Positions 1 through 9,652 of a stretch of 27,649 nucleotides of DNA are shown here, piece by piece (within the stretch, counting starts at the first letter, position 1; each line of letters starts with the position of its first letter). Below the pieces are notes generated by a model. That model saw only the letters and a program-made list of their open reading frames with translations. It ran no database searches and was not told the DNA's origin. The position numbers and the translations under genes are program-made. Source of the DNA: an uncultured Collinsella sp. (GTDB lineage Bacteria > Actinomycetota > Coriobacteriia > Coriobacteriales > Coriobacteriaceae); assembly GCA_900542555.1 (NCBI GenBank), contig UQNU01000030.1:1-27649 (forward strand), written 5' to 3'.

Positions 1-32
1 ATTTTGCCTCTTGACAATGTCCTGCTCATATT

Positions 33-117
33 AAAAGGAACGTCCCCAAGTGCCGGGTTTGCCCGCGGCAAGAGCGTCCCTTTTGGCTAGTCGTTTAAGA
101 ACGTCCCCAATGACTAG
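33..117. repeat. Copies of a short GTCCC-containing dispersed repeat
   Basis: Two copies of a short motif (core GAACGTCCCCAA) lie here, at about 33-58 and 95-117. Related copies occur in pairs at about 5787-5835 and 12521-12573. The second copy is flanked by an inverted repeat (CTAGTC / GACTAG) with the core in the loop. The copies at 5811 and 12547 have the same layout, with GCCGGC-type arms. This suggests a family of small structured intergenic elements. No gene is visible in bases 1-224. Confidence 0.55.
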
Positions 118-126
118 GTGAATAGC

Positions 127-159
127 AAAAGCCCCGCAGTCGGAGCGGACTGCGGGGCT
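127..159 (-). terminator. Intrinsic terminator of arcC
   Basis: A perfect 12-bp stem (130-141 with 148-159) with a 6-nt loop lies 65 bases past the arcC stop. Read on the minus strand it is followed by TTTTGC. A second, weaker hairpin (179-186 with 195-202) lies between it and the gene. Stem, position and short T tract fit a Rho-independent terminator. Confidence 0.8.
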
Positions 160-224
160 CATGAAGAGAGGCTAGTTTGTGGGCGCTTTGTCTGGCGCCC
201 ACGAGAGAGGCAACAGAGTAGAGA

Positions 225-1187
225 CTACTCGTGGATGCGGGTACCGGAGAGGCCGGCCATGGTCTCGGCGGCCTTGTCCAGGGCACCGATGATGCAGGTG
301 CGGCCCTTGCGGGAACGCGCAAACTTGATGGCAGCGCGGACCTTGGGCTCCATCGAACCCTTGCCGAACTGGCCCTCGTCGGCCAGGCGCTCGGCCTCGT
401 CGGCGGTGAGGTCCTCGAGCTCCTCCTGGTTGGGCTTGCCGAAGTTGATGGCGACATGCTCAACGGCGGTCAGCAGGAACAGGACGTCGGCGTCGCAGTC
501 CTCGGCCAGCAGCTCGCCGCCCAGGTCCTTGTCGATGACGGCGGGAACGCCCTTGTAGCAGCCCTTGTTCTCGTAGTCGCGGACAACGGGGATGCCGCCG
601 CCACCGCAGGCGATGACGATGAACTCGTTGTCGAGCAGGTTGAGGATGGAGTCGGCCTCGACGATCTTCTTGGGATCGGGGGAAGCGACGACGCGACGCC
701 AGCCGCGGCCGGAATCCTCGACGAAGACCTTGGAGGGATCCTCGGCCATGAACTCCTTGGCCTGCTCCTCGGTGTAGAAGGGGCCGATCGGCTTGGTCGG
801 GTTCTTGAACGCGGGATCATCGGGATCGCACTCGATCTGGGTGACGACGGTGGCGGCGTGCCAACGCTTATAGCGCTTGTGCATCTCGCGGCCGATGCCC
901 TGCTGCAGGTGATAACCAATGTAGCCCTGGGACATGGCGCCGCACTCGGGCAGCGGCATCTCGGGGGTACCGATGGCATCGTGGGCAGCGGCGAAGGCGT
1001 TCTGGATCATGCCGACCTGCGGGCCGTTGCCGTGGGTGATGATGATCTCGTTGCCCTGCTCGATGAGGCCGAGGAGAGCGTGGGCGGTGTTGCTCACGGC
1101 CTCGATCTGCTCGACGGGGTTGTTGCCGAGGGCGTTGCCGCCAAGGGCGACGACAATACGATCGGGCTTGCCAAGAGGCTTAGACAT
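225..1187 (-). CDS. arcC: Carbamate kinase
   Basis: Carbamate kinase converts carbamoyl phosphate and ADP to ATP, CO2 and ammonia, the energy-yielding last step of the arginine deiminase and related pathways. It acts as a cytosolic dimer. The 320-residue product has the expected length. It shows the family's N-terminal ALGGNALG segment, then ITHGNGPQVG, the glycine-rich CGGGGIPV, and DKDLGGELLA of the amino-acid-kinase fold. An upstream ATG at 1223 is in frame, but 1187 is preferred because AGAAAGGA lies about 8 nt upstream and the protein then begins just before the conserved core. No arcA or arcB is visible here, so it may serve a different carbamoyl-phosphate source. A strong terminator follows. 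Identification is secure; the pathway is inferred. Confidence 0.95.
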   Translation of the reverse strand: MSKPLGKPDRIVVALGGNALGNNPVEQIEAVSNTAHALLGLIEQGNEIIITHGNGPQVGMIQNAFAAAHDAIGTPEMPLPECGAMSQGYIGYHLQQGIGREMHKRYKRWHAATVVTQIECDPDDPAFKNPTKPIGPFYTEEQAKEFMAEDPSKVFVEDSGRGWRRVVASPDPKKIVEADSILNLLDNEFIVIACGGGGIPVVRDYENKGCYKGVPAVIDKDLGGELLAEDCDADVLFLLTAVEHVAINFGKPNQEELEDLTADEAERLADEGQFGKGSMEPKVRAAIKFARSRKGRTCIIGALDKAAETMAGLSGTRIHE

Positions 1188-1708
1188 TGCTGGAATCCTT
1201 TCTGTAAAAGGCCTACAACCCATTAATAACCCGCGTCCGTGCGATACGCGAGTTTATTAAGGTTTATATTCTCTTTATCGCTCATTTTATTCATTTTGAA
1301 AATAGCAGAACGGTGAACGGTCGGTTTTGTCCGCTCAGCGTACAGAACCCCAGCTCAGACATATCTACGCCATTTACGTGCAACTTTATTTAAATGCAGC
1401 GAGGATTATGTCGGATTATGCAAACTACATCTCTGCTAAACACAAAACGGACAGCGCAATATCTTACTCGCACTATACGAGATTCTATGCACTTATAAGT
1501 TGAGTATGCACCCCTGCAAAAACAAGGGGCTTTTCATCCAGCATAAGGAATAAAGAAAAGCTCCGAAAAGGCGGCAACAGCCAAGTCCCCCATCTATCTC
1601 CAAAGTGGCACGAGGTTTCGCAGCAAAGTCGCGAAACAGCGAAGGGGACAAAAGCCCCCCCACAACCACGTCCTTCATCCGCCCACACAATCCGAGGACG
1701 TAGTCGTA
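1188..1708. other. Intergenic region upstream of arcC, no convincing gene
   Basis: This is a 0.5-kb AT-richer spacer. The part nearest arcC (about 1240-1310) is AT-rich and probably holds its promoter, but no clear -35/-10 pair can be fixed. Small structures include a 10-bp palindrome ACTTATAAGT at 1491-1500, a C4/G4 hairpin at about 1510-1530, and a GTTTCGC/GCGAAAC hairpin at about 1615-1637. Minus-strand reading frames of 84-91 codons cross it, but they lack a plausible ribosome binding site and protein-like composition, and they run into the adjacent inverted repeat. An unannotated small RNA is possible but unproven. Confidence 0.4.
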
Positions 1709-1833
1709 GCAGGATCTGAGGGCTGACCTTCGCGGACACTCCGCAGGACGAAAGAACCCCCGCCGCACGTAGTGCGCAGCGGGGGTTCTTTCATGTCCGA
1801 GGGCGTCCGCGAAGGTCAGCCCTCAGATCCTGC
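1709..1833. repeat. 125-bp imperfect inverted repeat downstream of nifJ
   Basis: The outer arms are 29 bp and perfectly complementary (1709-1737 with 1805-1833). The inner arms are 14 bp (1750-1763 with 1779-1792). They are separated by a 12-nt unpaired internal loop on each side. A small GCAC/GTGC hairpin (1765-1768 with 1772-1775) caps it. The right end is 10 bases from the nifJ stop codon. The size and perfect outer arms exceed what a plain terminator needs, so it may be a miniature mobile or REP-like element that now serves as a terminator. Confidence 0.75.
1750..1792 (-). terminator. Probable terminator hairpin of nifJ
   Basis: This is the inner 14-bp, GC-rich stem of the long inverted repeat. 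On the minus strand it ends in GGGGGTTCTTTCG, a broken T tract. It lies about 50 bases past the nifJ stop. It is nearly symmetrical and could act in either direction. Confidence 0.55.
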
Positions 1834-1843
1834 GGTGGGAGAC

Positions 1844-5383
<3,540 letters not shown>

Positions 5384-5728
5384 ATACCCCTCTCCTCTCA
5401 TATAGGTATACAGGCCCCGGCGATAGCCGGGATGTTGGCGTGATGGGATTTACGCTGTTGCTTCCAATCATCTGGCAGGCAGGCTCAGCAGCAGGTACAT
5501 GGCGTGGAGAGAAGACATGCCGAGGCGAGGGGCACCTGATGCGCCCTACAGGCCCGACCGCCCGTCTTGCACATGACCGAGCGCCGCAAAGGCCGCATGC
5601 CGGATGCTCCCGGGCACGCCCCGGCGATGGGAAGCGCCCGCAACGAAAATCCGCATGCGGGTTTATTGTACCCCGCCTTCAAGTGTAATTTCGGCAAATA
5701 TAGGCGGGCGGTAAAGGTTTACCTTGGG
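5384..5728 (-). promoter_or_regulatory. Long upstream region of nifJ with possible promoter
   Basis: No gene is supported here. On the minus strand a TACAAT hexamer at 5670-5665 is a possible -10 box, but there is no good -35 box. If it is used, the mRNA would carry a leader of about 280 nt that is GC-rich and has several short inverted repeats (for example CCGCATGCGG at 5651-5660). The AT-rich patch at 5685-5725 is the most promoter-like part. No known riboswitch was recognised. Confidence 0.3.
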
Positions 5729-6260
5729 TGACTGCCAAGGGCCAAAATGGCCCCTCCATCCCCGGGCGACTGGCTCTGACGCGCCAAGGAGTGTCCCCAA
5801 GTACCGGCAGGAAAGGAACGTCCCTAACTGCCGGCTAGAGGGCGCCGAGCAGGATGGCGTAGGTGGTGGATTCGCCGAGTTTGAGCTCGTCGCCGGGGTT
5901 GAGCTGGGCGGAGCGGCCGGGCTCTACTTGAATACACACACTCGTGGCCCCGTTTACCACCACGGTGCCGTTAGTGGACGACAGGTCCTCGACAAACCAT
6001 GCGCCAGACTCGTCGCACCAGATATGGGCATGGCGGGCCGAGACGTCGTCGGTGATGCCGCCCTCCCCCGTTGCCAGCGCGCCGATCTCAACGCCTTCCT
6101 CACTCGGCTGAATCCAGCGCGGGACGCTCACCACGTAGCCGTTTTGCACGTACAGCAGTCCCAGCGGATGCGCCGGCGCGACCTCGTGCTCGCCCGCGAC
6201 CGAAGATGTGCTCAGCGAGCGCGGCGTCGACGTGTCGCCGCCACGGGTCGCATGAGCGCG
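5729..6260 (-). repeat. Left copy of the FHA-gene 3'-end duplication
   Basis: This stretch matches 12465-13003 in the same orientation, over both the coding tail of an FHA gene and about 100 bp of spacer beyond its stop, including the paired GTCCC repeats. By eye about four fifths of the encoded residues are identical, with a three-residue deletion here. The match stops at TGACTGCC on one side and just past GGTCGCATGAGCGCG on the other. The two copies bracket the low-GC island. Confidence 0.85.
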
Positions 6261-6308
6261 GCGGCTCGCCCGACTTGGAACTAAGGCGGGCGTGAGAGCA
6301 AACGGCAT
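5835..6308 (-). pseudogene. Headless FHA-domain gene fragment
   Basis: The reading frame of 157 codons matches the C-terminal half of the FHA protein encoded at 12571-13509. It keeps the complete FHA domain: the glycine strand IGALATG, VSARHAHIW, then VEDLSSTNGTVVVNG. Only residues from about 18 onward match. The first residues come from unrelated sequence past the end of the homology, and no ribosome binding site precedes the ATG. The N-terminal half is missing, so this is most likely the displaced 3' end of the gene left when the neighbouring island arrived. The open frame suggests recent displacement. Expression as a free FHA domain cannot be excluded. Confidence 0.75.
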
Positions 6309-6824
6309 AGGGAACGAATCTTGCGGATGTACTCCTCGACGTCAGGCAGGTAAGCCCCACGAAGTCACCGGGGAGGCCCAAGCGGCCCGGCACCACTTCC
6401 AGATTCTGACCAGGGCGAGTCGTTCGCCGGTGGCTGAAGGCTCGCTCCCACCCAAAAGGGGAGATTCGCGTTGTTCCCCAATCGCTCTCGCATCTTTCAT
6501 TTTGCTCGAGGTGGGCTATAAAAACTTTCCTGGTGAAAGGCGGCGATTGGTTTCCTTTCTTTCCAGAGGAGCGCGCCTGTAATCTGTTTTCATCCTAAAT
6601 CAAGTTAAGATCGGACCTTCCAGAGGCAAGTCGACTCAAACTGCGAGGCTCCATGTTGGAATAAAGAGCGCTGTCGAAGTGCCAACAACACAAAGCTTGC
6701 CAGTCTCAAATAGAACCTTTTGGGAGTCCGATTGGGCCGCACACCGAATCCCCGCTGGTGGTTTTTTATAGCTGCGCAACAATAAACAAGGTTAGTGCCA
6801 GTCCAGCATGAAATTGAGGAACGT
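6309..6824. other. Gene-free stretch at the left edge of the island
   Basis: About 0.5 kb without a supported gene. The first part (6309-6470) is GC-rich and may hold remnants of another minus-strand gene: two frames read protein-like for 20-30 codons but are broken by stops. From about 6480 the sequence becomes AT-richer, marking the compositional edge of the island. The maturase promoter should lie at about 6700-6790, where T-rich sequence (GGTTTTTTATAG) is present, but no convincing -35 box was found. Confidence 0.4.
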
Positions 6825-8183
6825 ATGCATTTTTTCTCAGTAAGTGATCGTCGTTACTGCTTCGATGAGGTCACTCGCAATTGCTTTCAGGTTGACCAAG
6901 CATCAGAAGATGCGCTTCGCATATTTGAAGCATCGGGAAGAACGGTCAACTCGAAGTTGCTAACAAAGTCACTTGCTGCGAAAGGCTACGACCAAACGAC
7001 CATAGCAGAACTTGAAGACGACATTGATGAGTATCAACGATTGTCTGAGCGGACTTTCTTAACAAAAGACACGCCTCGAAAACTTAGATCCATCGAACTC
7101 CACGTTTCACATGCATGCAACCTTGGTTGTAGTTACTGTTTTGCCGGTAAAGGAGATTATGGAACGTCTCCTCTGCTGATGACAGACGAGATAGCCTTCA
7201 AGGCGGTCGACTACCTCGTCGCAAGTTCATCGGAAAACGAAACGCTTGCGATCGTCTTTTTTGGTGGGGAACCCATGATTAACGAGCCGCTGATATGGAA
7301 AACGGTCGACTATTCAAAAAGAATATACCCCAATAGAAACTTTACCTATTCTATTACGACCAACGGAACGCTTTTGAATGACACTGCTGTGAATTCTTTC
7401 AAGGAGCACGGGTTTTCTGTTCTGATTAGTCTCGATGGTACAGGATGCAAGCACGATGCATCGCGCCCGTACAAGACGGGAGGCGGCTCTTTCTCCGATA
7501 TCGACAAAAACGTTCGTCGTTTTTCCGAGTCGTTCCCCTTCGGCGCAAGAGCGACCTTAACAAATAATAACTGTAACCTTGTTGAAGACTATCTTCAGTT
7601 TAAAGAGATGGGCTTCAGAAGGATTTACTTCTCGCCCGTGAGCTCATTCGATGAGAATATCAAACTCGACGAACACTCATTAAACAAAATCAGGGCGGGC
7701 CTAATAGATTTGGCGGATCAATATCTCAAACAGATTGATCAAGGGGAAAAGCCCTTGTTTAGAACATTGAAAACTGCAGTTGATTTGATTATGAGCAACA
7801 GGATCGCCTTTGTCGGATGCGGGGCTGGCAGGCGTTTTATTTCCGTGACTCCCGAAGGGGACGTATACCCCTGTCACAGGTTTGTCGGGATGATGCGATT
7901 CAAAATGGGCAACATCGTCACCGGAATTGACGAAACTAGGTATATTGAAAACTGGAGTCAGGGTGTCGAAAAAAGAATTGACTGTACGGACTGTTGGGCT
8001 CGGTCTTTCTGTGGTGGGGGCTGTAGCTGGGAGGCTGCAGACGAGCACGGCTACTTGCCCAAGAGTCTACACCCTGCATCATGTGAATATAGAAAAATGT
8101 GCTACGAGATGGCTTTTGACCTTATTTCCCGCCACTCATCTTCGCAGGAGAAAAATCAACGAGAAGCTACTGTATCGGAATAA
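6825..8183 (+). CDS. Radical SAM/SPASM peptide maturase
   Basis: This is a radical S-adenosylmethionine enzyme that most likely installs thioether cross-links in the two peptides encoded just downstream. In the 452-residue product, residues 1 to about 85 resemble the peptide-recognition N-terminus of SPASM maturases (HFFSVSDRRYCFDEV). The radical SAM cluster motif CX3CX2C is C98/C102/C105 (CNLGCSYC), and FFGGEP follows. The C-terminal SPASM domain carries C332, C350, C387, C390, C396, C400, C420 and C426, enough for two auxiliary [4Fe-4S] clusters. ATG 6825 is chosen because GAGGA lies 4 nt upstream and the family start fits. A GTG at 6795 would add ten residues. The base composition is clearly lower in GC than the flanks, a sign of transfer. 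The fold is certain; the cross-link chemistry is inferred from the substrates. Confidence 0.92.
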   Translation: MHFFSVSDRRYCFDEVTRNCFQVDQASEDALRIFEASGRTVNSKLLTKSLAAKGYDQTTIAELEDDIDEYQRLSERTFLTKDTPRKLRSIELHVSHACNLGCSYCFAGKGDYGTSPLLMTDEIAFKAVDYLVASSSENETLAIVFFGGEPMINEPLIWKTVDYSKRIYPNRNFTYSITTNGTLLNDTAVNSFKEHGFSVLISLDGTGCKHDASRPYKTGGGSFSDIDKNVRRFSESFPFGARATLTNNNCNLVEDYLQFKEMGFRRIYFSPVSSFDENIKLDEHSLNKIRAGLIDLADQYLKQIDQGEKPLFRTLKTAVDLIMSNRIAFVGCGAGRRFISVTPEGDVYPCHRFVGMMRFKMGNIVTGIDETRYIENWSQGVEKRIDCTDCWARSFCGGGCSWEAADEHGYLPKSLHPASCEYRKMCYEMAFDLISRHSSSQEKNQREATVSE

Positions 8184-8305
8184 GCGGTTCAGCGCATTGC
8201 TGTCACCATTGTGGAGGTGTTCGTTCTTCTGATTACCGTCTGCGAAGCTTATTGCTACGTTCGCCGAAACCATTCTAGAAATATGGTGAACTAGACATCT
8301 TGGTT

Positions 8306-8314
8306 TGTTATACA
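8306..8314 (+). promoter_or_regulatory. Possible extended -10 promoter for the precursor peptides
   Basis: TGTTATACA has the TGn-TATACA form of an extended -10 element. It lies about 40 bases before the first peptide's GTG, in the 169-bp gap after the maturase. There is no good -35 box. A separate promoter would let the precursors be made in excess over the enzyme, as is common for RiPPs. Confidence 0.35.
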
Positions 8315-8352
8315 CAATATTGAGGTTTTTCTGCACTCAAAGGGAGGTAGTC

Positions 8353-8556
8353 GTGAAGCATATTCATCCGATTAATCCAGGAAGTGGCGACGAGGCAGGC
8401 GTGAAGCCGATGTCTTTTGACTGCCTCTTGGGCATTACTGACATCTGTACTGTTTATGATAAAGCAGATGGCTGTGGTGCATACGATTACTGCGACTATG
8501 ACATGGATGGCGGCAGCATCTGCGTTGTAGATCACTGTGGCATTGATCAAACGTAG
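8353..8556 (+). CDS. Cys/Asp-rich RiPP precursor-like peptide 1
   Basis: The product is a 67-residue peptide starting at GTG 8353, with AGGGAGG 5 nt upstream. An N-terminal leader-like part (residues 1 to about 22, beginning MKHIHPINPG) precedes a core with six cysteines (C24, C32, C41, C47, C57, C62). Each cysteine is followed by aspartate two to five residues later (D30, D36, D45, D50 or D52, D60, D65). CTVYD and CGAYD are exact CX3D motifs. The core is strongly acidic. The peptide aligns along its length with the next small gene, with the same leader start and the shared core pattern CxLGxxDICxxYD. Position right after a SPASM maturase plus the CX3D pattern suggests a ranthipeptide precursor of the freyrasin type. 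The product's activity is unknown. Confidence 0.8.
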   Translation: MKHIHPINPGSGDEAGVKPMSFDCLLGITDICTVYDKADGCGAYDYCDYDMDGGSICVVDHCGIDQT

Positions 8557-8586
8557 TCTCTAATTGGATTAAGGTGAGGAGCTGTT

Positions 8587-8766
8587 ATGAAGCATATCCA
8601 TCCTGTTGGTTCAAATGAACATCCTCCCGTTGAGCCTTGTTGTCTTGGAGTTGATATATGCAATTTTTACGACATCGCCGAGTGCCCTGTTGCGGATTGG
8701 TGCTATGTCGATAAAGAATCAAGCTGTGTTTTGCCAGCAGATTGGTGCGATCCAGTTGACGAGTAG
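8587..8766 (+). CDS. Cys/Asp-rich RiPP precursor-like peptide 2
   Basis: The product is a 59-residue paralogue of the preceding peptide. ATG 8587 has GAGGAG 6 nt upstream, and 30 bp separate the two genes. The leader again begins MKHIHP. The core has seven cysteines (C18, C19, C25, C33, C39, C47, C54) and six matching aspartates (D23, D29, D37, D42, D52, D58). Four spacings are CX3D (CLGVD, CNFYD, CPVAD, CDPVD), one is CX2D and one is CX4D. The extra cysteine C18 sits next to C19 and has no obvious partner. Residues between the Cys/Asp anchors differ strongly from peptide 1, so the scaffold is conserved while the surface varies. This looks like a second substrate of the same maturase. Confidence 0.8.
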   Translation: MKHIHPVGSNEHPPVEPCCLGVDICNFYDIAECPVADWCYVDKESSCVLPADWCDPVDE

Positions 8767-8844
8767 TTTTGTGGCTAGGAACTATTTGGTCCAATTCAGA
8801 ATAAGATGGGAACAAATACCAAAATCTCGTGTCTGGGAGGAGTT

Positions 8845-8952
8845 ATGCCATTATTGCAAGGTCTCGTTGGATTAGCCTTTATACTTGCGTTATATCTGGC
8901 ACCTTTTTTAATTCTATTCTTCATTATCCGACTCTTTCTTCGGAGAAAATAG
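8845..8952 (+). CDS. 35-residue hydrophobic membrane peptide
   Basis: This small gene follows the two peptide genes on the same strand, 78 bp after the second. GGAGGAG lies directly before the ATG, an unusually close but strong Shine-Dalgarno sequence. The product begins MPLLQGLVGLAF, is almost wholly hydrophobic from residue 3 to 32, has a proline at 20 that could kink the helix, and ends in RRK. One membrane-spanning helix with a positively charged cytoplasmic end is the simplest reading. It has no recognised family. Its place suggests an immunity peptide, a transporter accessory or a small toxin, but nothing in the sequence decides between these. Confidence 0.55.
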   Translation: MPLLQGLVGLAFILALYLAPFLILFFIIRLFLRRK

Positions 8953-9016
8953 GAGTGTCACGCAAACATTAGCGTAGCTTTCTTCCAATATGAGCCGAGC
9001 ATTGGCAAGTGGAATA

Positions 9017-9061
9017 AGAAGCCCGACCGTTCGCCACATGAAAGTGATCGGACGGGCTTCT
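9017..9061 (+). terminator. Probable terminator of the peptide cassette
   Basis: The 13-nt arms 9017-9029 and 9049-9061 pair with one mismatch (AGAAGCCCG with CGGGCTTCT at the base) around a 19-nt loop. CTATTTAA follows on the plus strand, a weak T tract. The hairpin lies 65 bases after the small membrane peptide and ends the plus-strand group. Confidence 0.5.
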
Positions 9062-9155
9062 CTATTTAACCCGGGCCGCCACCCATAGCGGCTTTCCAAG
9101 CGTATTCTCAGTGCAAAGCAATCGTCAGTTTAATCCTATGCGCTGATACCGCATT

Positions 9156-9281
9156 TCATTTGTTCGGCTCGAATTCTACGGCCTGGCAACCCTCGCACTC
9201 TCCGGCAAATGGATTGAACGCGAAGGCAGAGATGATGTGTGCGTGGACATCGAGGCTGCTGTAGGCAACATACTGGGACAT
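9156..9281 (-). pseudogene. IS110-family transposase N-terminal remnant
   Basis: A 41-codon frame reads MSQYVAYSSLDVHAHIISA and then FAFNPFAGE. This resembles the start of IS110-type DEDD transposases, whose first catalytic aspartate lies in the LDVH segment. After the GE the sequence no longer matches and a stop follows, so only about 30 residues of a protein of roughly 300-450 remain. The assignment rests on this short motif alone. It marks past mobile-element activity in the island. Confidence 0.55.
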
Positions 9282-9652
9282 GGACCCCCGCTGCGCGTGG
9301 TATGCGGCCCGGCATATTCATTGCCGTCCAACCCCGTGTAGTTGCAGCAAAGGGTGGAACCTCAATGCTCAGCTCATGTTGTCCGTGGGACACGAGAATC
9401 GTAAGTACACTTTGGTGCGATTCTCACGCTGATACTGAGCCACCTGGAATAAGATACGTCGCGACAACACTTCGCTTCACCTCTGTCTCGACAAGATGAC
9501 GTAGACTAAAGTTTCCTTTAGTAAGAGAACGAGAACTATATCTGAAAGCGTTGCGATGGCGTGAAGGCACCGAGTCCGAACCGCCTGAATGCTACGTGCA
9601 TCTGCATCGCCTTTTTGTTATCTCTACCAGTTGGGTAGCACTACACTTGTCA
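9282..9652. other. Gene-free spacer upstream of the IS remnant
   Basis: No gene is supported. The part nearest the remnant may be the non-coding end of the same IS110-type element; in that family this end encodes a structured guide (bridge) RNA. A GAGAATCG/CGATTCTC hairpin (9394-9401 with 9418-9425) and a 7-bp ACTAAAG/CTTTAGT hairpin (9505-9511 with 9516-9522) are present. Neither has a T tract that would make it a clear terminator for the transporter gene ending at 9653. Confidence 0.35.

Noticed and set aside
11..40. TTGACA at 11-16 as a -35 box
   Set aside because: No -10 hexamer at 16-18 bp spacing, and no plus-strand gene follows.
1485..1768. Two overlapping minus-strand open frames of 84 and 91 codons
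   Set aside because: No ribosome binding site, composition unlike a protein, and the longer one runs into the long inverted repeat.
6309..6420. Minus-strand segment with GLPGDF, resembling a stretch of choloylglycine (bile salt) hydrolases
   Set aside because: Only a handful of residues match, the following SRF motif is misplaced, and the frame breaks within 30 codons. Too little to call.
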